This document shows, in pieces, positions 17,074 through 26,843 of a DNA stretch of 64,000 nt. Below the pieces are notes generated by a model. The model saw nothing but the letters and a program-made list of their open reading frames with translations. It was not told the origin of the DNA and searched no databases. The first letter of the stretch is position 1; the number at the start of each line of letters is the position of its first letter. The position numbers and the translations under genes are program-made. The stretch lies in contig CAVPLC010000079.1 in the NCBI GenBank assembly GCA_963705835.1, positions 124,001 to 188,000 on the forward strand. The letters run 5' to 3'. The DNA is from Palsa-504 sp963705835 (GTDB taxonomy: Bacteria > Actinomycetota > Actinomycetes > Streptosporangiales > Streptosporangiaceae).

Positions 17074-18021
17074 TCACGCCCAGAGTTGGCCTTCCAGGCG
17101 GGACTCGGCTTCGTCCAGGGTGCCGTCGTAGGCGCCGGTGGACAGGTACTTCCAGCCGCCGTCGGCGATCAGCACCACGATGTCGGCGGGCTCGCCGGCG
17201 GCGGCGGCCTTGGCCGCCATGGCCAGGCCGGCGTGCAGCGCGCAGCCCGCGGAGATGCCGGCGAAGATGCCCTCGGCCGCCACCAGTTCCCTGGTGCGGC
17301 GCAGCGCGTCGGCCGAGGATACCGAGAACCTGGTGGTCAGCACGGAGGGGTCGTACAGTTCGGGGACGAAGCCCTCGTCGACGTTGCGCAGCCCGTACAC
17401 GAGCTCGCCGTACCGCGGCTCGGCGGCCACGATCTTGACCTCCGGCTTGTGCTCGCGCAGGTAGCGCCCCACGCCCATGAGCGTGCCGGTGGTGCCCAGG
17501 CCCGCCACGAAGTGCGTGATCTCCGGCAGGTCGGCCAGCAGCTCGGGGCCGGTGGTCTCGTAGTGCGCGCGGGCGTTGGCCTCGTTGCCGTACTGGTAGA
17601 GCATGACCCAGTCGGGGTGTTCGGCGGCGATCCGCTTGGCCAACCGGACCGCCTCATTTGAGCCACCCGCAGCCGGGGAGCCGATGATCTCGGCGCCGTA
17701 CATCCGGAGCAGCTGACGGCGTTCCTCGCTGGTGTTCTCCGGCATGACCACGATCAGCCGGTAGCCGCGCAGCTTGGCCACCATGGCCAGGGAGATGCCG
17801 GTGTTGCCGCTGGTGGGCTCGATGATCGTCGATCCTGGCGAGAGCAGCCCGTCCTTTTCGGCCTGGGCGACCATGAAGAAGGCGGCGCGGTCCTTGACCG
17901 AGCCGGTCGGGTTCCGGTCCTCGAGCTTGGCCCACAGCCTGGTTTCCGGAGACGGCGACAGGCGGGGCAGGCCGACCAGCGGCGTATGACCCAGGGAGTC
18001 GAGGAGGTTCTCGTAACGCAC
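17074..18021 (-). CDS. cysM: Cysteine synthase CysM, CysO-dependent type
   Basis: PLP enzyme that joins O-phosphoserine (or O-acetylserine) with sulfide carried on CysO thiocarboxylate. The PLP lysine is in NPTGSVKDRAAFF, followed by IIEPTSGNTGISLAMVA, the glycine loop GLGTTGTLMGVG and the C-terminal ADGGWKYLSTGAYDG. 315 residues. mec and cysO lie just upstream, which is the reason to prefer the CysO-linked enzyme over CysK. A TATAC box about 25 bp upstream of the GTG start and a G/C-rich repeat separate it from cysO. Confidence 0.93.
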   Translation of the reverse strand: MRYENLLDSLGHTPLVGLPRLSPSPETRLWAKLEDRNPTGSVKDRAAFFMVAQAEKDGLLSPGSTIIEPTSGNTGISLAMVAKLRGYRLIVVMPENTSEERRQLLRMYGAEIIGSPAAGGSNEAVRLAKRIAAEHPDWVMLYQYGNEANARAHYETTGPELLADLPEITHFVAGLGTTGTLMGVGRYLREHKPEVKIVAAEPRYGELVYGLRNVDEGFVPELYDPSVLTTRFSVSSADALRRTRELVAAEGIFAGISAGCALHAGLAMAAKAAAAGEPADIVVLIADGGWKYLSTGAYDGTLDEAESRLEGQLWA

Positions 18022-18051
18022 GAACCCAGTTCCGTTCCGTATAAAAATTAG

Positions 18052-18131
18052 GTGGGCGGGGCGGCCGCGGGGGGCAAGGTGGGCGGGGCGGCCGCGGGGG
18101 CAAGGTGGGCAGGGCGGCCGCGGGGGGCAAG
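18052..18131. repeat. 27-bp G/C-rich tandem repeat between cysO and cysM
   Basis: Three copies of a 26-27 bp unit, each with a GCGGCCGC core, start at 18052, 18079 and 18105, followed by shorter GGGCGTGGT-like repeats to about 18160. It lies between the end of cysO and the promoter of cysM. Confidence 0.9.
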
Positions 18132-18173
18132 GCGGGCGTGGTGGGCAGGGCGGGCGTGGTCACCGTCATCTTC

Positions 18174-18452
18174 TCAGCCCGCGCCGCCGGCCACTGCGGG
18201 CAGGACCGTCACCGTGTCACCGTCCTTGACCGGGGTGTCCAGGCCGGCCAGGAAACGGACGTCCTCGTCGTTCAGGTACACGTTGACGAACCGGCGCAGG
18301 CCGCCGTCGTCGACCAGGCGATCGCGCAGGCCGCCGTGCTTGTGGTCAAGGTCGGTGATCAGCTCGCCGAGCGTGGATCCGGTCCCCTCGACTTGCTTGG
18401 CGCCGTCGGTGTACGTGCGCAGGATCGTCGGGATGCGAACCTCGATGGCCAT
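18174..18452 (-). CDS. cysO: Sulfur carrier protein CysO (MoaD/ThiS family)
   Basis: A 92-residue ubiquitin-fold sulfur carrier. VRIPTILRTYTDG, RRFVNVYLNDEDVRFL and DGDTVTVLPAVAGG align with mycobacterial CysO, whose C-terminal Gly-Gly is thiocarboxylated and delivers sulfur to CysM. Here the diglycine is followed by Ala-Gly before the stop, so the carrier would have to be trimmed; the JAMM protease Mec is encoded next door. GAGGAG lies 8 nt before the ATG at 18452. It is in the order mec-cysO-cysM. Confidence 0.93.
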   Translation of the reverse strand: MAIEVRIPTILRTYTDGAKQVEGTGSTLGELITDLDHKHGGLRDRLVDDGGLRRFVNVYLNDEDVRFLAGLDTPVKDGDTVTVLPAVAGGAG

Positions 18453-18510
18453 GAACAACGCTCCTCAAATGGTCTGTACGCCTTCGTTGCCAACCCGGTG
18501 CGGTCAGGGA

Positions 18511-18918
18511 TCATTCCACGACGCTGACAGGCTCCTCGGTGACCTCGCCGTCGACGATGCGGAACGAGCGGAACTCCGTCTCGTTCTCGTCCCTGGTCGA
18601 GACCAGCACGTAGTGCGCGCCGGGCTCGCTGGCGTAGGAGATGTCGGTGCGCGACGGGTAGGCCTGGGTGGCGGTGTGCGAGTGGTAGATGACGACGGGT
18701 TCCTCGTCGCGCTCGTCCATGTCCCGCCACACGCGGAACTGCTCGGCGGAGTCGAAGCGGTAGAAGGTCGGCGAGCGCTCGGCGTTGGTCATCGGGATGA
18801 ACCGCTCGGGGCGGTCGCTGCCGGCTGGGCCGGCCAGCACGCCGCACGCCTCGTCGGGGTGGTCCTTGCGGGCGTGGGCGACGATCTTGTCGTGCAGGTC
18901 GCGGGAGATCGTGAGCAC
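18511..18918 (-). CDS. mec: Mec, JAMM/MPN+ metalloprotease for CysO
   Basis: Zinc isopeptidase/protease that releases cysteine from the CysO-cysteine adduct and can trim CysO. The JAMM motif is complete: an upstream Glu in DHPDEACGVLAG and IYHSHTATQAYPSRTD (HxH, S, D) at residues about 80-95. 135 residues. It follows DUF2017 with a 4-bp gap and precedes cysO, one operon. Confidence 0.93.
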   Translation of the reverse strand: MLTISRDLHDKIVAHARKDHPDEACGVLAGPAGSDRPERFIPMTNAERSPTFYRFDSAEQFRVWRDMDERDEEPVVIYHSHTATQAYPSRTDISYASEPGAHYVLVSTRDENETEFRSFRIVDGEVTEEPVSVVE

Positions 18919-18922
18919 GCGC

Positions 18923-19501
18923 TCAGGCTAGCGCCTGGACGAGGGACTCCTGGACCGCGCCGAGCCAGGCGTACACCTCGAACGCGGCCCACTGCGGGTC
19001 GTCCTGGGTCAGACGCCCCCACTGTTCCTCGAAATCCTCGGTCACGCCCAGGCGGATGCCGAGCGCGAGACGGACGTCGTTCAGGGCCTTGAGCCAGGCC
19101 ATGGCCTGTTCCTGGGTGAGGTGGATGCGGCCGCCCGCGTCGGGCAGCGTATCCAGCACCTGCTGGGCGACCTGCTGCTTGGCGCTGCGCAGCGCGGGCT
19201 CGGTGTACTTGCGGAACTCGCTCGCCGCGTCCGGGTCGTCGCGGTAGCCGTCGGGCAGCAGCCGGGCCAGCACCGGGTCCTCCGGGGCGGCGGGGGTCTG
19301 GCCCGCGGGCGAGGCGTGCAGCAGCGCCTCGAGGGCGGCGATCTCGTCGCCGGCCTCGACCCTTGATCCGGGCGGGGTTTCCGCGTTCTCGGGGGCGATC
19401 AGGGTCATGACCTGGCCGACGAGGTTACGCAGCAGGGACGCCTCGGAGGCGGCGAGCCAGGCTCGCGCGCCGCCGCCCCGGGTCGGCCGGAAGGGCTCCA
19501 T
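18923..19501 (-). CDS. DUF2017 family protein
   Basis: A 192-residue helical protein, cytoplasmic, of unknown function. It is always found between clpS and mec in actinobacteria, as here. Recognisable blocks are WLAASEASLLRNLVGQVMTL, SEFRKYTEPALRSAKQQ and WLKALNDVRLALGIRLGV. The start at 19501 is 11 bp after the clpS stop. Confidence 0.9.
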   Translation of the reverse strand: MEPFRPTRGGGARAWLAASEASLLRNLVGQVMTLIAPENAETPPGSRVEAGDEIAALEALLHASPAGQTPAAPEDPVLARLLPDGYRDDPDAASEFRKYTEPALRSAKQQVAQQVLDTLPDAGGRIHLTQEQAMAWLKALNDVRLALGIRLGVTEDFEEQWGRLTQDDPQWAAFEVYAWLGAVQESLVQALA

Positions 19502-19512
19502 GGGTCCGGCGG

Positions 19513-19809
19513 TTACTTGTCCTGCTTCACGGTGGCCCACAGGCCGTAGCCGTGCAAGATCTCGACGTTGACCTCCATCGCCTCCCTGGCTCCGGCCGCG
19601 ACCACCGCCTTGCCCTTGTGGTGCACGTCGAGCATGAGCTTGGTGGCCTTCTTCTTCGGGTAGCCGAAGACCTTCTGGAACACGAACGTCACGTAGTCCA
19701 TCAGGTTGATGGGATCGTTCCACACGATGGTGACCCAGGGCCTGTCTTCTACGGGATTGTCGGCGGACCGCGGAAGATCCACCTCAGCGGGCGCCACGCT
19801 CACAACCAT
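19513..19809 (-). CDS. clpS: ATP-dependent Clp protease adaptor ClpS
   Basis: Delivers N-degron substrates to ClpAP/ClpCP. The signature block WVTIVWNDPINLMDYVTFVF with the N-degron pocket residues, then FQKVFGYPKKKATKLMLDVH, is clear. About 98 residues. A strong AGGAGG lies only 3 nt from the ATG at 19809 but 9 nt from the GTG at 19803, so the real start may be two codons downstream. Confidence 0.94.
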   Translation of the reverse strand: MVVSVAPAEVDLPRSADNPVEDRPWVTIVWNDPINLMDYVTFVFQKVFGYPKKKATKLMLDVHHKGKAVVAAGAREAMEVNVEILHGYGLWATVKQDK

Positions 19810-19825
19810 CCACCTCCTACTTCCG

Positions 19826-19831
19826 TAGTCT
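19826..19831 (+). promoter_or_regulatory. Leaderless -10 box of pncB
   Basis: TAGTCT ends 7 nt before the GTG at 19839. The box lies in the short divergent gap to clpS. Confidence 0.5.
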
Positions 19832-19838
19832 TCCACCT

Positions 19839-21209
19839 GTGACCAATTCGGTGAACCACCAGCCTGGGATTGCGCCGTCCGAAACTGCTCCGGCTGGGAC
19901 TGCCCCGCCCGGGACGGCTCTGCTTACTGATCAGTACGAGCTGACCATGGTGGAGGGCGCGCTGCGCAGCGGCGCGGCCCACCGCCGGGCCATCTTCGAG
20001 GTGTTCGCCAGGCACCTGCCGCACGGCCGCAGGTACGGCGTGGTGGCAGGCACCGGGCGGCTGCTCGACGCCATCGAGCGATTCCGCTTCAGCCCGGCCG
20101 ACCTGGACTTCCTCGGCGACGCGGGCATCGTGGACTCGCCGACGCTGGCGTTCTTGGAAGCTTACCGGTTCAGCGGGAACGTCTGGGGTTACCCCGAGGG
20201 CGACTGCTACTTCCCCGGATCGCCGATCCTCGTCGTGGAGGGCACGTTCGCCGAGGCGGTGCTGCTGGAAACCATCGCCTTGTCCATCCTCAACCACGAC
20301 TGCGCGATCGCGTCCGCGGCATCGCGGATGGTGACCGCGGCCGGCGACCGGCCGCTGATCGAGATGGGTTCGCGGCGGACCCACGAGCGGGCCGCGGTGG
20401 CCAGCGCGCGGGCGGCCTACATCGCGGGCTTCGCGTCGACCTCGAACCTGCGGGCGCGGCGGGAGTTCGGCATCCCCAGCGCGGGCACCAGCGCGCACGC
20501 GTTCACCCTGGTGCACGACAGCGAGCGGCACGCCTTCGAGACCCAGCTGGAGACGCTGGGCAAGGCGACGACGCTGCTGGTGGACACCTACGACGTGCCG
20601 CGGGCGGTGCGGACCGCGATCGCGGTGGCGGGCCAGGACCTGGGCGCGGTGCGGATCGACAGCGGCGACCTGCCGGTGCTGGCCAGGCAGGTCCGCGAGC
20701 TGCTCGACTCGCTGGGCGCCTCGGGGACGCGGATCGTGCTCACCGGGGACCTGGACGAGTACTCGATCGCGGCGCTCGGCGCGGTGCCGGTCAACGGCTA
20801 CGGGGTCGGCACGTCGCTGGTGACCGGGTCCGGCGCGCCGACCGCGGCGCTGGTGTACAAGCTGGTGGCTCGCGGTACCGACGATGATGGCGTACTGGTG
20901 CCGGTGGCCAAGCGGTCGGTGGGCAAGCCGGGGCGGGGCGGGCGCAAGTGGGCGGTGCGGCACCGCGACGAGCACGGCACCGCGCTGGCCGAGCGGATCA
21001 GCCTGTCCCCGCCGGACGTCGGGCCGCTGGACCGGGAACTGCTGACGCCGCTAGTGGTGGCGGGCGAGGTCGTGGGGCGTGAGCCGGTGGAGGCGGCTCG
21101 GGCGCGGCATCGTTCGGCGCTGGAGGAGCTGCCGCCGTACGCGCTGCAGCTGTCCCGGGGCTACCCGGCCATCCCGACCGTGTTCGAGGCGGACGGCGGG
21201 GAGGAGTGA
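19839..21209 (+). CDS. pncB: Nicotinate phosphoribosyltransferase
   Basis: Makes nicotinate mononucleotide from nicotinate and PRPP in NAD salvage. LLTDQYELTMVEGALRSG, the active-site region IEMGSRRTHERAAVASARAAY, GTSAHAFTLVH, AVRIDSGDLPVLARQ and the phosphate-binding NGYGVGTSLVTGSGAP are present. 456 residues. An N-terminal ETAPAGTAPPGTA stretch is a small repeat. pncA follows two genes down, completing nicotinamide to NaMN. Confidence 0.96.
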   Translation: MTNSVNHQPGIAPSETAPAGTAPPGTALLTDQYELTMVEGALRSGAAHRRAIFEVFARHLPHGRRYGVVAGTGRLLDAIERFRFSPADLDFLGDAGIVDSPTLAFLEAYRFSGNVWGYPEGDCYFPGSPILVVEGTFAEAVLLETIALSILNHDCAIASAASRMVTAAGDRPLIEMGSRRTHERAAVASARAAYIAGFASTSNLRARREFGIPSAGTSAHAFTLVHDSERHAFETQLETLGKATTLLVDTYDVPRAVRTAIAVAGQDLGAVRIDSGDLPVLARQVRELLDSLGASGTRIVLTGDLDEYSIAALGAVPVNGYGVGTSLVTGSGAPTAALVYKLVARGTDDDGVLVPVAKRSVGKPGRGGRKWAVRHRDEHGTALAERISLSPPDVGPLDRELLTPLVVAGEVVGREPVEAARARHRSALEELPPYALQLSRGYPAIPTVFEADGGEE

Positions 21210-21338
21210 TCCGTTTCGTTTCGAGCCTGACTGGTGGCGGGGCGCGGCAGCCTGCTGAACAAGCAGGGCCAGGTCCTCGCCTGGTAAACCGGCGGGAACA
21301 GGTCGTAAATGGGTTGGCCGGGGCGTGTGCGGCCCGGC

Positions 21339-21344
21339 TAGCCT
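21339..21344 (+). promoter_or_regulatory. Leaderless -10 box of the YbaK-type gene
   Basis: TAGCCT ends 7 nt before the ATG at 21352. Confidence 0.5.
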
Positions 21345-21351
21345 GCTTGTC

Positions 21352-21819
21352 ATGCCTGTCGACTTCGCGTCATTCGCATCCGTGCTCCGTGATCTGGGCG
21401 TGGCGGGCGAGGTAAGGGAGCTGCCCGAGCCCGCGCCCACGGCCGCGACCGCCGCGGCCCAGCTCGGCTGCGAGGTGGGCGCGATCGCGAACAGCCTGAT
21501 CTTCGACGCGGACGGGGCGCCGCTGCTGGTCATGACCAGCGGCGCGCACCGGGTGGACACGGCCCGGGTGGCGGCGCTTGTTGGCGCCTCGGCGGTGCGG
21601 CGGGCGGACGCGGCCCTGGTGCGGGCCTGGACCGGCCAGGCCATCGGCGGCGTCGCGCCGGTGGGGCACCCCGCGCCGATCCGGACCCTGGTCGACACGT
21701 GGCTGGACAAGTACGACGTGGTGTGGGCGGCGGCCGGGCATCCGCACACGGTGTTCCCGACGTCGTTCGGCGAGCTGATCCGCATTTGTGACGGGACGCC
21801 TGCGGACGTCGGGGATTAG
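21352..21819 (+). CDS. YbaK/EbsC-type aminoacyl-tRNA deacylase
   Basis: A 155-residue single-domain editing protein that hydrolyses misacylated tRNA (Cys-tRNAPro or a related species). LGCEVGAIANSLIFDADG, the catalytic lysine-type region and AIGGVAPVGHPAP, then WAAAGHPHTVFPTSFGEL are the family blocks. It sits between pncB and pncA with separate leaderless starts, so no operon need be assumed. Confidence 0.9.
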   Translation: MPVDFASFASVLRDLGVAGEVRELPEPAPTAATAAAQLGCEVGAIANSLIFDADGAPLLVMTSGAHRVDTARVAALVGASAVRRADAALVRAWTGQAIGGVAPVGHPAPIRTLVDTWLDKYDVVWAAAGHPHTVFPTSFGELIRICDGTPADVGD

Positions 21820-21857
21820 CCGGGCGGGTCCGGATTCATCCTTGCGGGTCCGGAGGA

Positions 21858-21863
21858 TACCGT
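21858..21863 (+). promoter_or_regulatory. Leaderless -10 box of pncA
   Basis: TACCGT ends 7 nt before the ATG at 21871. Confidence 0.5.
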
Positions 21864-21870
21864 TGGCGTT

Positions 21871-22446
21871 ATGCGTGCGCTGATCATCGTTGACGTGCAG
21901 AACGACTTCTGCGAGGGCGGCTCGCTGGCCGTGGCGGGCGGTGCCGCCGTGGCCGGGGCGATCAGTGAGCATGTGGCGGGGAGCGCCCATGAGTACGCGC
22001 ACGTGGTCGCGACCAAGGACTTTCACGTCGACCCCGGCAGCCACTTCTCCGATCATCCGGACTACGCGGTCTCCTGGCCGCCGCACTGCGTGGCGGGCAC
22101 CACGGGAGCGGACTTCTACCCCGATCTGGACACCAGGGAGGTCGAGGCGGTCTTCTACAAGGGCGCGCACGCCGCGGCGTACAGCGGGTTCGAGGGGCTT
22201 GATGACAGCGGGACGCCGCTGGCGGACTGGCTGCGCGGCCACGACGTCGACTCGGTTGACGTGGTGGGCATCGCCACCGACTACTGCGTGCACGCCACGG
22301 CCGCGGACGCGGCGCGGGCGGGCTTCGGCACCCGGGTGCTGCTCGACCTCACCGCGGGCGTCGCGCCGGAATCCACCGCCAAGGCGATCGAGGACCTGCG
22401 CGGTGCGGGCGTCGAGCTTACCGGGGCGCCCGCGAGCGGCTCCTAG
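21871..22446 (+). CDS. pncA: Nicotinamidase/pyrazinamidase
   Basis: Deamidates nicotinamide to nicotinate, feeding PncB. All key residues of the family are visible: catalytic Asp8 (IIVDVQNDF), Lys97 (FYKGAH) and Cys139 (GIATDYCVHAT), and the metal ligands Asp50, His52, His58 and His72. 191 residues, normal length. Confidence 0.97.
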   Translation: MRALIIVDVQNDFCEGGSLAVAGGAAVAGAISEHVAGSAHEYAHVVATKDFHVDPGSHFSDHPDYAVSWPPHCVAGTTGADFYPDLDTREVEAVFYKGAHAAAYSGFEGLDDSGTPLADWLRGHDVDSVDVVGIATDYCVHATAADAARAGFGTRVLLDLTAGVAPESTAKAIEDLRGAGVELTGAPASGS

Positions 22447-22514
22447 CGGCTCGCGCCGCCACACGCGCCCCTTCTGTCACGGGACCTCCTCATTGCGCGC
22501 CCTCTACCGAGCCA

Positions 22515-22555
22515 TGTGGCCCTCCGGGCCCGCCTATCGGGCCCCGTGTGCCACA
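22515..22555. terminator. Nested hairpin between convergent genes
   Basis: An outer TGTGGC/GCCACA pair (22515-22520 with 22550-22555) encloses a 7-bp GGGCCCG/CGGGCCC stem with a 5-nt loop. It lies between pncA and the minus-strand small gene. There is no T-run; a two-way terminator is inferred. Confidence 0.5.
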
Positions 22556-22596
22556 AGGCCCACTCCGTCGGCCACCCACTCCGTCAGCGCCAGAGG

Positions 22597-22800
22597 TTAC
22601 CGGGCGGAGAGGGCCCAGCGGCGGAGGGTGGCGATGCGGGCCTGGATCTGGTCGGCGGTGGCCTGGGGTAGCGGGGGGCCGCCGCAGGCCTGGCGGAGCT
22701 GGGAGTGGATGACGCCGTGCGGCTGGCCGGTCCGGTGGCTCCAGGCGCCGACCAGGGCGTTCAGTTCCTTGCGCAGGGCGGCCATCCCCTGGCGGGTCAC
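22597..22800 (-). CDS. Conserved small protein downstream of the helicase
   Basis: A 67-residue cytoplasmic protein, start overlapping the helicase stop by ATGA. RKELNALVGAWSHRTGQPHG and HSQLRQACGGPP followed by a helical IQARIATLRRW resemble the small C-terminal domain of phage-type antirepressors and helicase-associated proteins that bind nucleic acid. Its function is not known. Translational coupling suggests it works with the helicase. Confidence 0.75.
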   Translation of the reverse strand: MTRQGMAALRKELNALVGAWSHRTGQPHGVIHSQLRQACGGPPLPQATADQIQARIATLRRWALSAR

Positions 22801-24413
22801 CGGAGGCTCGGCGGGCGGGGTATTCGGGGCTGGCGCGCCTGTTGAGGCGCTTGGGGCTTTTGGGTGGGCTGAGGGTTTCGGGGGGGATGAGGGTTTCGGG
22901 GGGGAGGGTGAGGGGGGAGTTTCGGGGGAGTTGAGGTTTTCGGTTTTGCGGGGGGTTTGGGGGAGCGGGCGGCTAGCTGGGCTTCTTGGCGTTTGCGGAG
23001 GAGGGTGCGGACCTGGTCGGGGTCGAGGAGGCCGGGAAGGCCCAGGAAGTCCTGCTCTTCTGGCGATCCGGCTGGGGTGGCGGTGCCGAACTCGCCGCCG
23101 TCGTACAGCACGCGGTCGAAGTGGGCGGAGGCGTTGAGGGCCTGGAAGGCCTTTGGGTCACCAGGCGCATCGGGGGTGTCACGCCGGCGCTGGGCCTCGG
23201 CGAGCGCCTCGTCGTCGAGCGATTCGCCGGTGCTGCGGGCAAGCACGTGGTCCCGTTCGGCCTCAATTTCAGAGGCGTAGGACAGAAGCTGGGGAACGGA
23301 CGGAAGGAACACCGATGCCGTCTCCCCGCGCCGCCTGGCGCGGACGAAGCGGCCGACGGCCTGGGCGAAGAACAGCGCGGTGGACACGCTGGTGGCGTAG
23401 ACGCCGACGGCCAGGCGCGGGATGTCCACGCCCTCGGACACCATGCGCACCGCGACCATCCAGCGCTCGGCGGAGTCGGCGAACGCGGAGATCTTCCTGC
23501 TCGCGGCCGGGTCGTCGGACAGGACCACGACCGGTCGCCGGCGGGTCAGCCCGCGCAGCAGCGCGGCGTAGGCCCGGGCGTCCTCGTGATCGCCGGCGAT
23601 GACCAGGCCGGCCGCGTCGGGCATGTCCCGGCGCACCTCGGTCAGCCGCTTGTCGGCCGCCTCCAGGACGCGGCTGACCCACTCCCCCGCCGGATCCAGC
23701 GCGGTCCGCCAGGCGTGCGCGGTCTGGTCCTTGGTCAGCGGCGTACCAAGGGTGGCGGTGATCTCGTCGCCGGCCCGGGTCCGCCAGCGCATCTCGCCGG
23801 AGTAGGCCAGGAAGATCACCGGGCGGACCACGCCGTCCTCGAGCGCCGGGCCGTAGCCGTAGACGTAGTCCGAGGCGCTGCGCTTGCCGCCGCCGGGTTC
23901 GTCGAGGTAGGTCACGAACGGGATCGGGTTGGCGTCGCTGCGGAACGGCGTGCCGGTCAGCGCGAGCCTGCGGCGGGCCGGGTCGAAGGCCTCCAAGACC
24001 GCGTCGCCCCAGGACAGCGCGTCGGCTGCGTGGTGGATCTCGTCGAAGATGACCAGCGTGCGGCGGTTCTGGGTGCGCTGCCTGTGCAGCGCGGGGTGCG
24101 CCGCGACCTGGGCGTAGGTGACGGCGACGCCGGTGAAATCGGCGCTGGCGCGGCCCTGGGCGTTGCGGTAGGCCGAGTCGATGGCCAGGCCGAACCGGGC
24201 CGCCGCCTGCGCCCACTGGTGCTTGAGATGCTCGGTGGGGGTGACGACGGTGAGCGCGGCGACCTCGCGCCGCGCGAGCAGTTCGGCGGCCACGGTGAGC
24301 GCGTAGGTGGTCTTCCCGGCTCCGGGCGTGGCGACGAGCAGGAAGTCACGCCGGGGGAACCTGAAGTACTCGTGGTAGGCGTCCTTCTGCCAGCCGCGGA
24401 GATGGGTGCTCAC
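22797..24413 (-). CDS. DEAD/DEAH-box (SF2) helicase
   Basis: A 538-residue ATP-dependent helicase of the restriction-type SF2 group. Motif I ATPGAGKTTYAL, motif Ia TPTEHLKHQW, motif II IFDEIHHAADAL, motif III LTGTPFRSDANP, and motifs V/VI SEGVDIPRLAVGVYATS and QAVGRFVRARRRGET are in order. The last 70 residues are a low-complexity Pro-rich tail (repeats of PP and NPHPPRNP type) that matches a degenerate G-rich DNA stretch at 22820-22960. DUF3039 lies upstream, a pairing common in actinobacteria. The biological role is not known. Confidence 0.88.
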   Translation of the reverse strand: MSTHLRGWQKDAYHEYFRFPRRDFLLVATPGAGKTTYALTVAAELLARREVAALTVVTPTEHLKHQWAQAAARFGLAIDSAYRNAQGRASADFTGVAVTYAQVAAHPALHRQRTQNRRTLVIFDEIHHAADALSWGDAVLEAFDPARRRLALTGTPFRSDANPIPFVTYLDEPGGGKRSASDYVYGYGPALEDGVVRPVIFLAYSGEMRWRTRAGDEITATLGTPLTKDQTAHAWRTALDPAGEWVSRVLEAADKRLTEVRRDMPDAAGLVIAGDHEDARAYAALLRGLTRRRPVVVLSDDPAASRKISAFADSAERWMVAVRMVSEGVDIPRLAVGVYATSVSTALFFAQAVGRFVRARRRGETASVFLPSVPQLLSYASEIEAERDHVLARSTGESLDDEALAEAQRRRDTPDAPGDPKAFQALNASAHFDRVLYDGGEFGTATPAGSPEEQDFLGLPGLLDPDQVRTLLRKRQEAQLAARSPKPPAKPKTSTPPKLPPHPPPRNPHPPRNPQPTQKPQAPQQARQPRIPRPPSLR

Positions 24414-24468
24414 GAGGGCGAGAGCCTAACAGGGGCCGCCCGCCGGCGGGTGACCCGGCGCGCCGGCC

Positions 24469-24750
24469 TCAGTCGCCGCCTTGGGCGCCTTCGCCGCCGG
24501 GCGGGAGCATCTCGTAGATCTCCTTGCAGGTGGGGCATACCGGGTAGCGCTTGGGGTCCCGGCTCGGTACCCAGACCTTGCCGCACAGCGCGGTGACGGG
24601 CGTCCCGCTCACCATGCTGTCGACGATCTTTTTCTCCCTGACGTAGTGCGAGAAGCGCTCGTGGTCACCATCACCGTGCGACAGGTCGGGCCGGACATCT
24701 TCCCGGACGCGCGTGCGCTGCTCGGGCAGGGCCTCAGTTTCGCTCACCAT
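24469..24750 (-). CDS. DUF3039 family protein, likely zinc-binding
   Basis: A 93-residue protein. DGDHERFSHYVREKKI, VTALCGKVWVPSRDPKRYPV and CPTCKEIYEML carry three cysteines and a histidine that could bind zinc. Function unknown. The ATG at 24750 is preferred; the longer frame above it is antisense to yqgE. Confidence 0.88.
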   Translation of the reverse strand: MVSETEALPEQRTRVREDVRPDLSHGDGDHERFSHYVREKKIVDSMVSGTPVTALCGKVWVPSRDPKRYPVCPTCKEIYEMLPPGGEGAQGGD

Positions 24751-24773
24751 TGCGAGTCTACGCGGCTCGCTGC

Positions 24774-25358
24774 TCAGTTCAGGCCGGGATCGTCGGGGTA
24801 GGTCGCCACGTAGGCGAGCTCGCCGCCGGCGCGGCGGAGCACGGCCGGCCACAGGCGTTCGGGCTCGGGGCAGAACGCGTCGGCCGGCTCGGCGGGCAGC
24901 ACGTACCACGCCCCCTCGTCGATCTCGGTCTCGAGCTGGCCGACGCTCCAGCCCGCGTAGCCCGCGTACACCCGGAGCGAGGCGATCGCGGGGGCGAGCA
25001 GCCCGGGCGGGGCGTCCAGGTCGACCAGGCCGAGCCGGGCCATGGCCGCAGTGCCCTCCAGGGGGTGCCACCCGATCGGCTCGTCGGTCCCCGGGACCAG
25101 GGCGAGGGCCAGCGCGCTGTTCGGCGCGACCGGGCCGCCGCTGAACACGACCGACGGGCTGGTGGCCAGGTCGTTCCACGGCTCGAGGACCTGGTCGACC
25201 GGGACCTTGGTGGGCCGGTTCAGGATCACGCCGAGGGTGCCCTGCTCTTTCTCGTGCTCGACGACCAGGACCACGGTCCGCCGGAAGTTGGGATCCCCTA
25301 GCACCGGGGTGGCCACGAGCAGGCGGCCTGCCAGGGCGTCCGGTGCTATGTCGTCCAT
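24774..25358 (-). CDS. YqgE/AlgH family protein (UPF0301)
   Basis: A 194-residue protein. LAGRLLVATPVLGDPNFRRTVVLVVEH, LGVILNRPTKVPV and VFSGGPVAPNSALAL are the family signature; YAGYAGWSVGQLETEI follows. The role is unclear (a regulator of alginate in Pseudomonas). The start is the ATG at 25358; an in-frame TTG at 25376 would overlap the malic enzyme stop. Confidence 0.92.
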   Translation of the reverse strand: MDDIAPDALAGRLLVATPVLGDPNFRRTVVLVVEHEKEQGTLGVILNRPTKVPVDQVLEPWNDLATSPSVVFSGGPVAPNSALALALVPGTDEPIGWHPLEGTAAMARLGLVDLDAPPGLLAPAIASLRVYAGYAGWSVGQLETEIDEGAWYVLPAEPADAFCPEPERLWPAVLRRAGGELAYVATYPDDPGLN

Positions 25359-25365
25359 ACGTCTA

Positions 25366-26784
<1,419 letters not shown>

Positions 26785-26831
26785 GTCGGTCCCGCCTTTC
26801 CGCTGGACTCCAGCGTACGGCGCGCACCACG

Positions 26832-26837
26832 TACGCT
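26832..26837 (+). promoter_or_regulatory. Leaderless -10 box of marR
   Basis: TACGCT ends 6 nt before the GTG at 26844, in the 60-bp divergent gap to the malic enzyme gene. Confidence 0.45.
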
Positions 26838-26843
26838 GAAAAG

